Positions 44,554 through 59,770 of a stretch of DNA of 63,903 nucleotides are shown piece by piece. This stretch comes from Porogramme epimiltina (lineage: Eukaryota > Basidiomycota > Agaricomycetes > Polyporales > Polyporaceae). Each line of letters opens with the position of its first letter. Positions within the stretch are counted from its first letter, which is position 1. Location of the stretch: assembly GCA_900155495.1 (NCBI GenBank), contig FTLJ01000651.1, positions 1 to 63,903 on the forward strand, in the 5' to 3' direction. Below the pieces are notes generated by a model, which worked only from the letters and a program-made list of their open reading frames with translations, was not told the origin of the DNA and searched no databases. The translations under genes were made by a program, and so were the position numbers.

Positions 44554-46332
44554 ATGCACTCTGGTGAGCTCTGTCTTACGGGGTCCTCAGACCAATGTCT
44601 ACGCATTGCCATCTCACTCAACGAGCGGTCGACTGGCCCAGATATAGTAACGGCCAGGCCTCTCAGCCTACCATCGGACCTATATTTCGACCAGGGAGAC
44701 ATCAATGCCACGAAAGCGCTTCCCTTTGAAGATGTGCAAGGCTGGTGCAGCGCCAGGACGAAAGAATATCACTTATGGACCTCCGCTCTCCGGTCTGTGC
44801 GAAACACCGAGTCAGAGTGTATAGAACACCCTGACCTATCGGTCGAAGATGCAAAGGAGGCTTTGCGCATACAGCCTTCCGACATCGTTTCCTGGTGCGA
44901 TTCAAGAATTCACGAGTACAAATCTCGCATCCGCGGTCTCCGTTCCATCCACAACTCCGCCGCCCCGATCAGCTACTCCCTCCCCACAGAACTCCTCATG
45001 GAGGTCTTTGGGAATGTGCACTGCACTTCGCATAGGAAGAGCAACGTGGGAGTCTTACACGTCTGCCGCGTTTGGCGCACCGTCATCCTCCAGACTCCGC
45101 AATTCTGGGCAAATCTGCTTAGCATCCCTATGGTGCTGCCAAACCCCACCGCATCAGGCCGTGGGTCTCTCAAGTTTATGGGGACCCTCCTCAAACGCTC
45201 CGGAACGCTCCCGTTATATCTCACTATTCGCTGTCTTCCGGATCTACTCGCCCAACTCTTCATCCAACATAGGCACCGCATCTTATCGCTGGATATGATG
45301 GTATCTGCTAGGCAAACGGGAGCGCTGGGGTGCCTTTTAGAGAAGGGTTTGCCGCAGCTTGGTGAGCTTCGGATAAGCGCTCACTATCCCACCTTCTCCC
45401 CAGACATCCCGTCCTACGGTTGTCTCCCGCGCCTCGCTGTTCTCAGCGTTCCCCGTATCCATTTCCGCCCCGAATCCGCATCGCCTTCTCTCCGACACCT
45501 CGTCCTTACCAGCTGTCGCTGCGACAATCACCTCACCGAACACTTGGACCCGCTGCTCCGTGCGCTCCACGAATGTCCTAACCTGGAAACGCTTACAATC
45601 AAATACGCACTTCCCTGGATCCCAGAATCCCATAATGGCCCGAACCCTCCACCGCGAAGCCTGAATCCTCATAGCATTCATGCCTCCTACACCGCGCACC
45701 TACCCGCGCTCCGTGCGGTGGATATCCAAGGTTATGCCTGGCAAACGATCGTCTTCCTCTCCCGCCTTCGCTTCCCGGACACCGCGCGCGTCCACGTGGT
45801 CATCGAGGGCACCGGCGGCGCGCTATGGGGCCTCCGTGCGGGCATCCCACAGCTCTCGCGCACCGATCGCGTGGGCGTGTGGTTCTCAGGACCTACGGTG
45901 TTCCTCGAAATTCCTAAACCAGGAGCTTCGTTCATCCCGGTGTCGGATTGTGCGGTGTACGTGAAAATCCTGCCCAGAGCGCATGGATGGCGCCGGACTT
46001 ATGAAGCATGCGCGGTGGGAGAGGTCAGGGCACTGTTCGCGCCAATCGAGACAATCACAACGCTTGTGGCGGGTAGGTTCTACATTCCGAAAACGGGCGT
46101 CGAGGCGCCTGAGAAGAGGGAATTGTGGTGGACGACCCTCTTGGGTGGCTTCCCAAATTTGGAGAACCTGGAGGTGCCGAGGGACACGACGTTGAGGGAT
46201 CTTAGGGGTGTGGCTGGGTGTTCGGCTGATCCGGATGAGATCTGGTCGACGTCTGATACGATCCCAGAGTCCGGGTTGGTGGTCGCGAGAGGCCACTCGA
46301 ACCTTCGTATTACGATCCGAGGAGGGCAGTAA
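44554..46332 (+). CDS. F-box protein with leucine-rich strands
   Basis: Single exon of 592 residues. I start it at the ATG at 44554. The frame also runs upstream from a TTG. Parts: VQGWCSARTKEYHLWTSALRSVR, WCDSRIHEYKSRIRGLRSIHNSAAPI, an F-box-like YSLPTELLMEVFGNV near residue 143, leucine-rich strands (RHLVLTSCRC, LETLTIKYALP), and a C-terminus ending DTIPESGLVVARGHSNLRI. It is the intact counterpart of the frameshifted gene at 10588-12263. The two are far closer to each other than to the 31025 and 33399 pair. Expected role is a substrate receptor of an SCF ubiquitin ligase. Confidence 0.85.
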   Translation: MHSGELCLTGSSDQCLRIAISLNERSTGPDIVTARPLSLPSDLYFDQGDINATKALPFEDVQGWCSARTKEYHLWTSALRSVRNTESECIEHPDLSVEDAKEALRIQPSDIVSWCDSRIHEYKSRIRGLRSIHNSAAPISYSLPTELLMEVFGNVHCTSHRKSNVGVLHVCRVWRTVILQTPQFWANLLSIPMVLPNPTASGRGSLKFMGTLLKRSGTLPLYLTIRCLPDLLAQLFIQHRHRILSLDMMVSARQTGALGCLLEKGLPQLGELRISAHYPTFSPDIPSYGCLPRLAVLSVPRIHFRPESASPSLRHLVLTSCRCDNHLTEHLDPLLRALHECPNLETLTIKYALPWIPESHNGPNPPPRSLNPHSIHASYTAHLPALRAVDIQGYAWQTIVFLSRLRFPDTARVHVVIEGTGGALWGLRAGIPQLSRTDRVGVWFSGPTVFLEIPKPGASFIPVSDCAVYVKILPRAHGWRRTYEACAVGEVRALFAPIETITTLVAGRFYIPKTGVEAPEKRELWWTTLLGGFPNLENLEVPRDTTLRDLRGVAGCSADPDEIWSTSDTIPESGLVVARGHSNLRITIRGGQ

Positions 46333-46925
46333 TTTCGCTTTGACTCGGAATAAGCCGGCTCGCCGACATGTAGCATGTTCGTACGGCGTCGATGAGGATA
46401 TTTGTACTTCTGGTAAAGAAACCGACTAATGCGATTGAAGCTACATGTTCTACTGTTGATTTGCGTTCCGAGTATTCACTAGGTTGCTTATAGAAGAACA
46501 AGGTTGGCCACAGAAGATCGGACGGCGCTGGGCAGCTTCCGTGCGGGCATCCTAAAGCGAGTCACGCGCCGCGCCGAAAGCCCCGGACCGGAGATCAGTG
46601 CTGATGGGCGTCAAATTACGCCCCGATTTTCTCGGAACGGAGTCATCTCTCATCTGGTCTGACATTCTCTATTCTCTGACTTTAACTCCACCATCTCCCC
46701 CTAAAAGTCCTCAGCGCCCCCGCCCACGCAGTATGTTCATAGCCTATTAATAGCCGGTAACTAAGACTCAATGATACATTCAAGCGTCGTCGGCGTGCGC
46801 CCGGAGTCTTGGACAAGCGTGCCATCATCACTGCCATTTTGTCAGGTAAGCCGGATCGTGCACGGAGCACCCATGAATATTCATAACTCAAAGCCTCCCG
46901 CAGTCCAGGCACATACGACCCCAAG
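46333..46925. promoter_or_regulatory. Upstream region of the AROM gene
   Basis: Spacer of about 590 bp between the F-box gene and AROM, marking the change from the variable cluster to conserved metabolic genes. A pyrimidine-rich stretch at 46640-46720 and CCTATTAATAG near 46742 may belong to the promoter. No gene is seen. Confidence 0.4.
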
Positions 46926-51962
<5,037 letters not shown>

Positions 51963-52071
51963 GGAGTTAGTGGTGGTAGCGAAAAACACTTCTTGATTCC
52001 ATTGATGGCGTAGTACAGCAGCTATACACAGAATGTATCAACACGAAAATGTAGAACACGACTGTTTCGCA

Positions 52072-55069
52072 TCACAGGCTGAGAGTGATAGTTGCGACTC
52101 CGTTCTTGAAGGGGATCACAAACGCGCCGGCGTCTTGGGAAAGGCTAGTTGTAGGCTTGAGGATACCCAGCCCGTTGTCCGCCGTGTTCTGAACAACAAG
52201 TCGGGCTTGAGGAGCCGGTGCGGCGCCTTCGACCCCAGGGACGGCCGCCGCGATGGTCAACGCAACGGTCTTCGCAGAGGGGTCGAATTCGAATTCGTCG
52301 AACGCGCCCGCGTCGAGCGTGAGCCATGCCCCGAGAGGCGCGATGAACACGCGCCGGCGGAGCGAGTCGCGCGCTTGCACGCGCACCACACCTATCCCGC
52401 GCTGTCCACTCACAACATTCCCGCCGAACGCCTGCCAGCCGAACCGCGCGTCCTGGACGAGGTACGTGCCCATCTCGAGCGCGTGCCCGACGAAGTTGGG
52501 GCCATAGTCGCCTGAATACGCGTCCCACGCGAGCGTGTCCTCGAACGAGTGGAAGGACGCGGCCGCGAAACCGCCCTCGTCTACGGACGAGAGTGGGCCG
52601 CTGAGTCCACCGAAACCGACGCGGAGGAGGTAGAGGTCGGACGGGGTGGCGCGGAAACGGGTCACGAGAGGGATCGCGTTGAGCCCGGAGCCGTAGTGAT
52701 GGATTTGCCGCTCGATGCGCTGGAGCTTCCCACCATAGACGTTATCCCTGATATTGTCTACACGTGAGTCGAGGTAACTGGGAAGGGAAGACGAATGTAC
52801 GCACCAGTAACGACGGGCATTACCGTTGTATCCCCAATGGGCGACGGTTGGCTGATACGCGAGAATGGAGTTCAACGCGTTCGTCGCAGTAATACTGTCG
52901 TTGAAGTAGGTCGCCCATGCGAAGACCCCCTCTTGTCCGGTAGAGTCCCATGCCATTTCCGACCCGAAACTAAAACCCCTTTAACATGAAGAGGCAATGG
53001 CAAGGAAGCAGAATACTCACGGGAACCTCTCGCCGGCCCAGATCGTCTCTCGTGCCTTCATCCGACTCTCCACCAGGGTCGCGTTCGCCGCCAGGCCCTC
53101 GCGTTTCAGATCGTCCAGGAGATACCGAATCACCGTCTCCTCCATCAGCCCGTCATCTGCATACCCGACCTGGCCGTCGGTCATTGTCGCGACGGTCATG
53201 ACCGCTTGGTTGAGGTACCATTGCCAGGTGTTCGTCTTGACGAGGTCAGGATAGTTGCGCGCGACGCGGTATAGTGACCAGTAGGCCGCGATGACGTGAA
53301 CGTAGTCGTAGGCGCGGTCTGTGGCGTAAGACGCGGCTTCGTTCCAGGACCACCAAACACCCCAATTTATAGAGGACGGGTAGACGTAGTTGGGAACGAG
53401 CGCCGGCTGGTAAAAATAGACGGACTAAGTTCCACAAGTTAGCTATTGCGCGCTAGTATTTGGTATACAAAGCTACTATACCTTCTTAACAGTGCCTAAG
53501 AAGACCGGACAAGTCAGGATCGAAGTCGGCCATACTAGGCTCACACGCACCATTGGAGTTTTGGATAGATCCCCAAAGCGTCTCATTCACAAACTGTTCC
53601 ATCTTCGCCACCTCCGCCGCACTCGGTTGCGCGAACTGCTTCAGCGAGGCAGCAAGCCACGAGCCGGCGCCCGCTTCATCGCTAAGGCCAGGGATCCATG
53701 CGCGCGGATCGTTCCTCACGACTGCGTTGACGGAGCGGTCGTAGCTGATCACCGACGGAGAGCGATGAAAGGGGTCGGACGGATCGTCGAACCACGAGTC
53801 TGTTGTGAGGAAGTTGCCGAGGTCGGCGATGACCTGTGCGGCTGCATGTGTCGTGTAGTAGTGCACCGTCTGCACCGTGCCGTCAGCGTAGGTGATCGAG
53901 AGGCGTGAGCGGCCCCAGGTGTGTGGCGTAATCGTATAGCCGACCCAGTCCGAGGACGCGGAATCCGTGTTCACAGCCCAAGAGAGGGAACCGGAGGGGG
54001 AAACCGAGAGGGACTTGACGGTGGAGGGGTAGCTAAGGAAGAGTTTGCCTTGTTGATCCGAAGGGAGGATGTACCCGGGGATGCCAACCGCGACGGGGTG
54101 ACGCGATGCTTGGAGCGTATCCTCTATCTCGCGGATCGAAGGGGCTAGGACGAAGCGTAGGCCATATGTGCGAGTTTGACCTGGTTGGAGAGTCGCGGAC
54201 GTTGGTGCATTCCAGGGTGTAACATTCTTCCACTCGTTCTGTGCGTACGCCAATGTGTGGAACTGCCATTCGTAAAGACCCTCAAATGTCTGCGATTGAT
54301 AGCCAAGAGGCTGAGAGGTGTTCTCCGGAAGGAAACGCCATCCCTCCAACGGGGACTTTCCGACAGGGAGGACGATCAGGGGAGGGAGCGTGCCAAGTAA
54401 GGGGGTGACTTGTACATATCCTGCATCTTGACCTATGTATGGGTCGAAGAGGCTGCAGAGGTCGTTGGTTTGGGTAGCTGTGCGGCCTGTGAAGATCTGC
54501 GATGATCCAGTTAACGATCATGCAAGTTTGAGTAGGAGCTTGCTTACATTATTAAACTCCAGAGGGGCTCCAAGGGATCCAACTTCGACAGCCTTTGATT
54601 GAGAGTTCGTGACGTCGAACAGAAGCTGCAGCTCATCGTCCTCGAGCACCCATCGGCGTGTGATGTTAAGGAGTGACCCTGTGGGTAACGTGGGACCAAG
54701 GTTGGCTGCAGCAAGGGTGCTCCCAGAGACCGGTAAAGCCGTAACATTCTTCCTCTGCGCCGAAGTATCGCCACTCGTCCAGCTGGACGCGCCCGCAATG
54801 CGAGCGCGGAACGTGAGGTCACCGAGATGGTAGTTCCCGTTGTACTGGCGTTGGGACATCACATCCCCAGGGATGAAATCGAACGGCATGGAATTACTCT
54901 TGGTCTTGATAGAGAAGAGCGTTTGAGAGTCCTTAACGAGCTCAACGCTGAAGGACGGCGATTCGAAGGTGAGGACGCCATCCTGGAGGCCGAGCGTTGG
55001 CGCCTGAGCGACGCAGAGGGGAACCACCAGGACAGCGGGGAGGAGTATGCTGAAAGGGGGGAAGCGCAT
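52072..55069 (-). CDS. Secreted DUF5695-type protein (putative glycoside hydrolase)
   Basis: Six minus-strand exons: 54548-55069, 53551-54496, a 14-nt micro-exon 53482-53495, 53021-53424, 52805-52969 and 52072-52747, joining into 908 residues. I start at the ATG at 55069 because it opens a clean signal peptide (MRFPPFSILLPAVLVVPLCVA). The frame continues upstream to 55123 without this property. The N-terminal half is beta-rich. From about residue 500, INWGVWWSWNEAASYATDRAYDYVHV and MEETVIRYLLDDL are helical and Trp-rich, as in alpha/alpha-barrel glycosidases. The pattern is that of DUF5695 proteins, thought to be six-hairpin type carbohydrate-active enzymes. The substrate is unknown. The micro-exon is needed to keep the frame (SNG-TVKK-SVYFY). 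It converges on AROM. Confidence 0.8.
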
Positions 55070-55123
55070 AGCTCTGCACGAAGCCTTACAGCCCGTGCAG
55101 ATACCAAGGTGTGAGGGGGACAA

Positions 55124-56194
55124 TTTATAGTAGGCCTACAAACTTTGACGTCTGATCTTCCTGGATGCACGCCCGCATGGTCGAAGGAGCTTCTCGGGGA
55201 CAATTTTCCGACAACGATGCGGTGCCGACGAGGGGGCAGAGTCACCGCAACGACCTCTTCTTCACGCGGCAACATTGAGACCCCTGCGTACCAGTGAAAT
55301 ACTAATACAAGTCCTAGTTAGAACAATGCTCACCATTTAGCGTAAGTAATACCCCTCTGCATGAGTAGCGAGAGCCTGCCCTAAAATTCGAGGTCGCGCT
55401 GGTTGAACATCTCTACTCCAATAATCGTGGCCCGTCAGCTGGGCGATGGATATGCGAAAGAACTGTCGAGCGGGCCGTGGAGGGCGAGCACCGGGCCTCA
55501 AGAGCGGACCGCCTTAGACGTTGTGGATCACGAGGTCGGGGCTCAATGCGAAGTGACGGCCTTTAGAGGGAGTAGACGCAACAAGAAAGATGGCTATCCC
55601 AAGTAGCAGGGTCGGATGTAGAAGGTTACGAGTAAAGAGATCACCATAAGCAATTACTAATAAGGTTCTAGTTTCCCTTTGTAGCTAGTGGCGCTTACTC
55701 ACAATTACTTCAACTAGTACTAAGACTTATAATTAAGCTACATTGAACGTTGAGCTCAGGCTTTGGTGGACTCGGAGTGCCGGAAATAGCACTGACCTCT
55801 TTGGAGTCTCCGCCTTCATTGTCAGAGTGTTATCCCTCGCCGAGAAGCTCGCGACTCATAATAAGAGAAACGACATCGATATCAAGTAAAGTGGGCCTAT
55901 AGTACACAGGTACGCCGGATTATGTGGGTACAGTTACCCAGCGAGACAACGCGGTATATGTAGATGGCGGAAACCATGTCGAGAAGAAAAGGGGGCAACG
56001 TAATCAGGGAAGGAGTATGTGGATGCGAGGTCTCGCCAGTGGTGAGCTCGTGAAAGGTGCTTCCTGCGACAATACGGAGATCAGTCGAGGGACGTGGAAA
56101 CGGCTTCGCTAGATTAACTTCTCGACCTGATTACTACAGCCGTGCAGCAGCGCATGAATAGTGTACATCAAAATACCGCTAGACGAGACAACAT
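55124..56194. other. Intergenic spacer
   Basis: About 1.1 kb, AT-rich at 55640-55740, between the DUF5695-type gene start and the FunK1 stop codon. Short frames only; no gene seen. Confidence 0.5.
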
Positions 56195-59100
56195 CTACGA
56201 TCGGTGCCCATCCTTCCTCCGATTCGGCCGAGCTCGGGATGCCAATTTGTCCTCTTGCTGGTCCCGGCCGCGGGGACATATCGTCACCCTGTCGTTGGCG
56301 GTATGGATGTCCGTACGTGCTTTCTTCTTCCCTGCTTCCTGCATCTTAGGCGGTGGAAGTTCATTTTGATCATACCCGACCATGAAATCGTCGTCGTGCG
56401 TGTCTTCTGAGGGCCACACCGGCCTTTCAAGATAGCCTCCAATGATTGACAGGACATGTTCGTGAGTCTTGAGCTTCTCCGCCTTGTCTTCCGTCAAAGC
56501 ATCCGGCGCCGCTTCCCTTATGCGGGGCGCCGCGTTACTTGCCTCAGGCAGCTCAGCAGGCTGGACGGTGCCGCGCGCTGCTGCCCAGAGATTCTTGTGA
56601 AATGCTCGATTGCCTATCTTGATTGTGTTCTTCAAGGCTTCGGGGACTTTGACAGCCGGCGTCGATGTCCGAGACTTCGCTGACGACTTCTCCCATTGAT
56701 ATACCCTGAGGCGAGCCTTGAAAAGGTCGAGAAGATCATGGATAAGTCCATTCAACGGATGGGAGTTATCGTCCGGTCCGAACACGATCGGCTGCGTCTC
56801 CGTCCGCAATTCGCCATTCTGGATAACAGCGAGCTTTTTAGGGCCGCACGTCTCACCAGAAAGAGTAACAGAGTAAGCGTCGAAGTATTGCTTGAAGAAA
56901 TCGTGCGTCTCGAGTCGGGTGAGATTGTGCCCGACGAAGCGAAGTCCATCATAAATGAGGACGTGTAGAAAAGACTCCAGCTCGTCTTGGACCTCAATCT
57001 GTTTCTCCGAGTCTAGAAGGCAGGGAACGGACATGTACTGCCAGGTGCCCTGTTGGCAGCTTCAGTGCCAAGGAGACCAATCAGAAACAGGGGCGCGACT
57101 CACCGTACGTTCAGGCTGACGTCCTTTCATAAGACTCTTATCCTTTGCCAGTTCCCAATCCCCAAGGATCCCAACCCAGACGATCATCATCGTCTTCGCA
57201 TCTTCATCGTACATGACACATGGATAGATGAGGATGTTTCCTGCACTAATATCTCGATGCATGATGTTGCAGCGTACAACTGCCTGCTCGTGTGCTGTAA
57301 CCGCGAGATGCTATCAGTGCTGAACGATAGCCCAGTGAAATTGAATTGTACATACCGACGATCCCGTCGCCAACGATCCTAACCAACTGGTAGCTACACG
57401 TGTAGGATGTTGATGGGAGGCACACCTCGGCGACCACGACCCGCGAATGCACGAGGTGCCTTATCCCTTCTCCAGGGAGATGCTTCTGCCTGCTTGTGTT
57501 TGCCTCGTCGTGGCTCCGCTTTGTACCCCTTGACGTCTCACCACCAGGGGCGCTAGAAGGGCCGGCCCGAGGAGCTTGAGCGTGTGCTTGATCTGCACCT
57601 GCTGAACCAGTTCTTGCCGACAAAGGACGCAGGGTGCGGCCGCCACCGTCACCAGTGCCCGAACGGTTGGAAAACACTCTGGGATACATCTGGGACGACT
57701 GCGTCTCCTGTCCACCCACATCCTCGTAGCAGACGAGAGTTGGCACCATGGGGATATGTTTTTCGTTGAGAGTCGCCAGAGTGGCACCCTCCGGTTTAAC
57801 GCCGACGTAGTGTGGTCGCCATGAGTCCTTGAGGAAAACGAACCGTTGGGTGTTCCACTCGAGCGCAACGAAACCTCTTGTTCCTCTACCGATCGGCCCA
57901 GACGCCGCGTAGATCGCGGCTCCGACGAGAAAGTACCGATCACAAACTTTCAGGGCGTACCGTGCCTTGCTGCCTCTCTCGAATGACAATGACTCTCGGA
58001 ATAAGTTCCGAATGTATTTGAATGTGGGGTAATTGAGAGTATCGATGGTTGACTTGTGGTTGCAGCACATGGTGGTTGGGTCATCGTGAAGGAGACCCTT
58101 GGCGAAAAGGGGAGATGGAGGCACTTGGGCGTCTCGAGAACGGCGTACAGAATCTGGAATGCTATCGCCGACCGGGTCGTATTCAGTCTTTTCATCTTCG
58201 TCGACGTCTTCGGGATCTTCCAGGGAGAGTGCCGTCATACGCTTCCACCCACAGGAGGTTTGCGAAAGCCGAGTCGCAGTAGGGTCGAGTCCCGCTTCAC
58301 TGGGAGTCATTTGAGAGAAGCGGTAGAGAAGTTCGAGGAGAACCTTAGTGTGTGTCTCGGTGGCTGCATACTCCGTAGCGTGGGTAGCAATGATGCCAGC
58401 GCGATCCCAACGGATAGCACGAAACTTGGAGCCGTTGACGAAGAGCATGAAGTGGGCAGTGCGATGCTGGTATCTGAAAATGATGTCGGCGTATGAAAAA
58501 AGCTGGCCGCGAACTTTGCGACGTGACAAGGTATTGGTCTCCGGAAAATCAGGGTGCTTGTCGTCGAAAGGCTCCAACTTTGTCCCTCCGCGCTTGAACT
58601 CCAGCGTGAACCGTTGATAATCCCAGTTAGGGACGTTCGGAGTGGTCAAGTCGCGGTCACTCTCATGGATGAGACTTGCGTCGACCTTCGATCGTGTCGG
58701 CTCTCCCGGTTGAGGAGCAGATTCTGAGAGATTCATGTAGAAGCCAGGACACAAATGATAAGTTTGGTCCAACTCGGCCTGGGACCCGGGAGAGTCCACG
58801 TCAGTGGTTTGGTGGTCAAAGTAGTGGCGCCAACAACGTACCCAGAGCCGGGTAATGTCCTTCTCAATAGCCAGAGAGGCTTCGTTACTCCCCTCTTCGT
58901 CTTCATCGTTCTCGTCATCGTCATCGTCGGGGACGCGGGCAGTGATTACAAGTAGGTCCCTCAACTGCTGGGATATCTTTTCAATGCTAGTGGAGGGGAA
59001 GTGCGCGTCGAAGGCTGCACGAAAACCCCGACGTTGCTTGATAAACTTCTTCATGAAGTCTGAAAGAGGAAGCAGGATTGTGCAGCCTGGAGCGTTAGAC

Positions 59101-59231
59101 ATCATGTGTTCACGATCCTTCTTCGCGTCTGGCTTGGAATCGTAACTTGGGCCACGTCTATGATCTCTCGTGCGATGCCCTTTACCACGGGGGCTGATGA
59201 GAGTAGAGAATTCGAACGTGTGAGCAGGCAT
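56195..59231 (-). CDS. FunK1 fungal-type protein kinase
   Basis: Three minus-strand exons: 57356-59231, 57104-57294 and 56195-57049, giving 973 residues from the ATG at 59231. An in-frame ATG at 59348 would add 39. FunK1 kinases are a family expanded in Agaricomycetes and distantly related to eukaryotic protein kinases. Visible landmarks are an acidic run (DDDDENDEDEE) near residue 105, RGTRGFVALEWNTQRFVFLKDSWR as the N-lobe with the candidate catalytic Lys (FLKDSW), IMHRDISAGNILIY as the catalytic loop (about 635), GDWELAK as the metal-binding Asp motif, and GTWQYMSVPCL as the activation-segment end. All are intact, so it is probably active. Substrates are unknown. The gene at 59771-62415 is a broken tandem copy. 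Confidence 0.88.
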
Positions 59232-59770
59232 GTTAAGATATGTGGGGAAGGGAGGAGAGCTCACACGAGAAGACGCCTTCTCGAGACGCGTTTTATGGGA
59301 TTTCGAGAGTGATGGTGGGCGAAATATGGAAGGTGCAAGCTGCATCATTGTGCCGCAAAGCGTTCACAGAGTGAGTCATACTGTCGGTACAATGATTCGC
59401 AGCGTCACTCACAAGCAGAATGGGGGAACAATACAAGAACTGCAAAGCACTGACGCGTGGGTGGTCAAGGAAGGGTGCATGACAGGCGCCCATACTGGTT
59501 CATACCAGAGTGGCCGTTAAGCGCCTTCTTGAGCGCTGACCTTGAAATTTGAAATTTGAAAGCTTGACCGGTCGACCACTTCAGTCCGCTCTTGAGCCTG
59601 AATGGCCTTCTTTGCTATACTCGCCTCCACAGTTACAACCATCTGAGTCCAATATTCACTTTAAGAGCTTATAATGCATTGGCGCGATGTTTAGCTACGG
59701 ACTACATACGTACATTTATAGTTAGACAGTAAAAGACAATGCAAAAGGCGACCGGCGCTGACAGCACACT

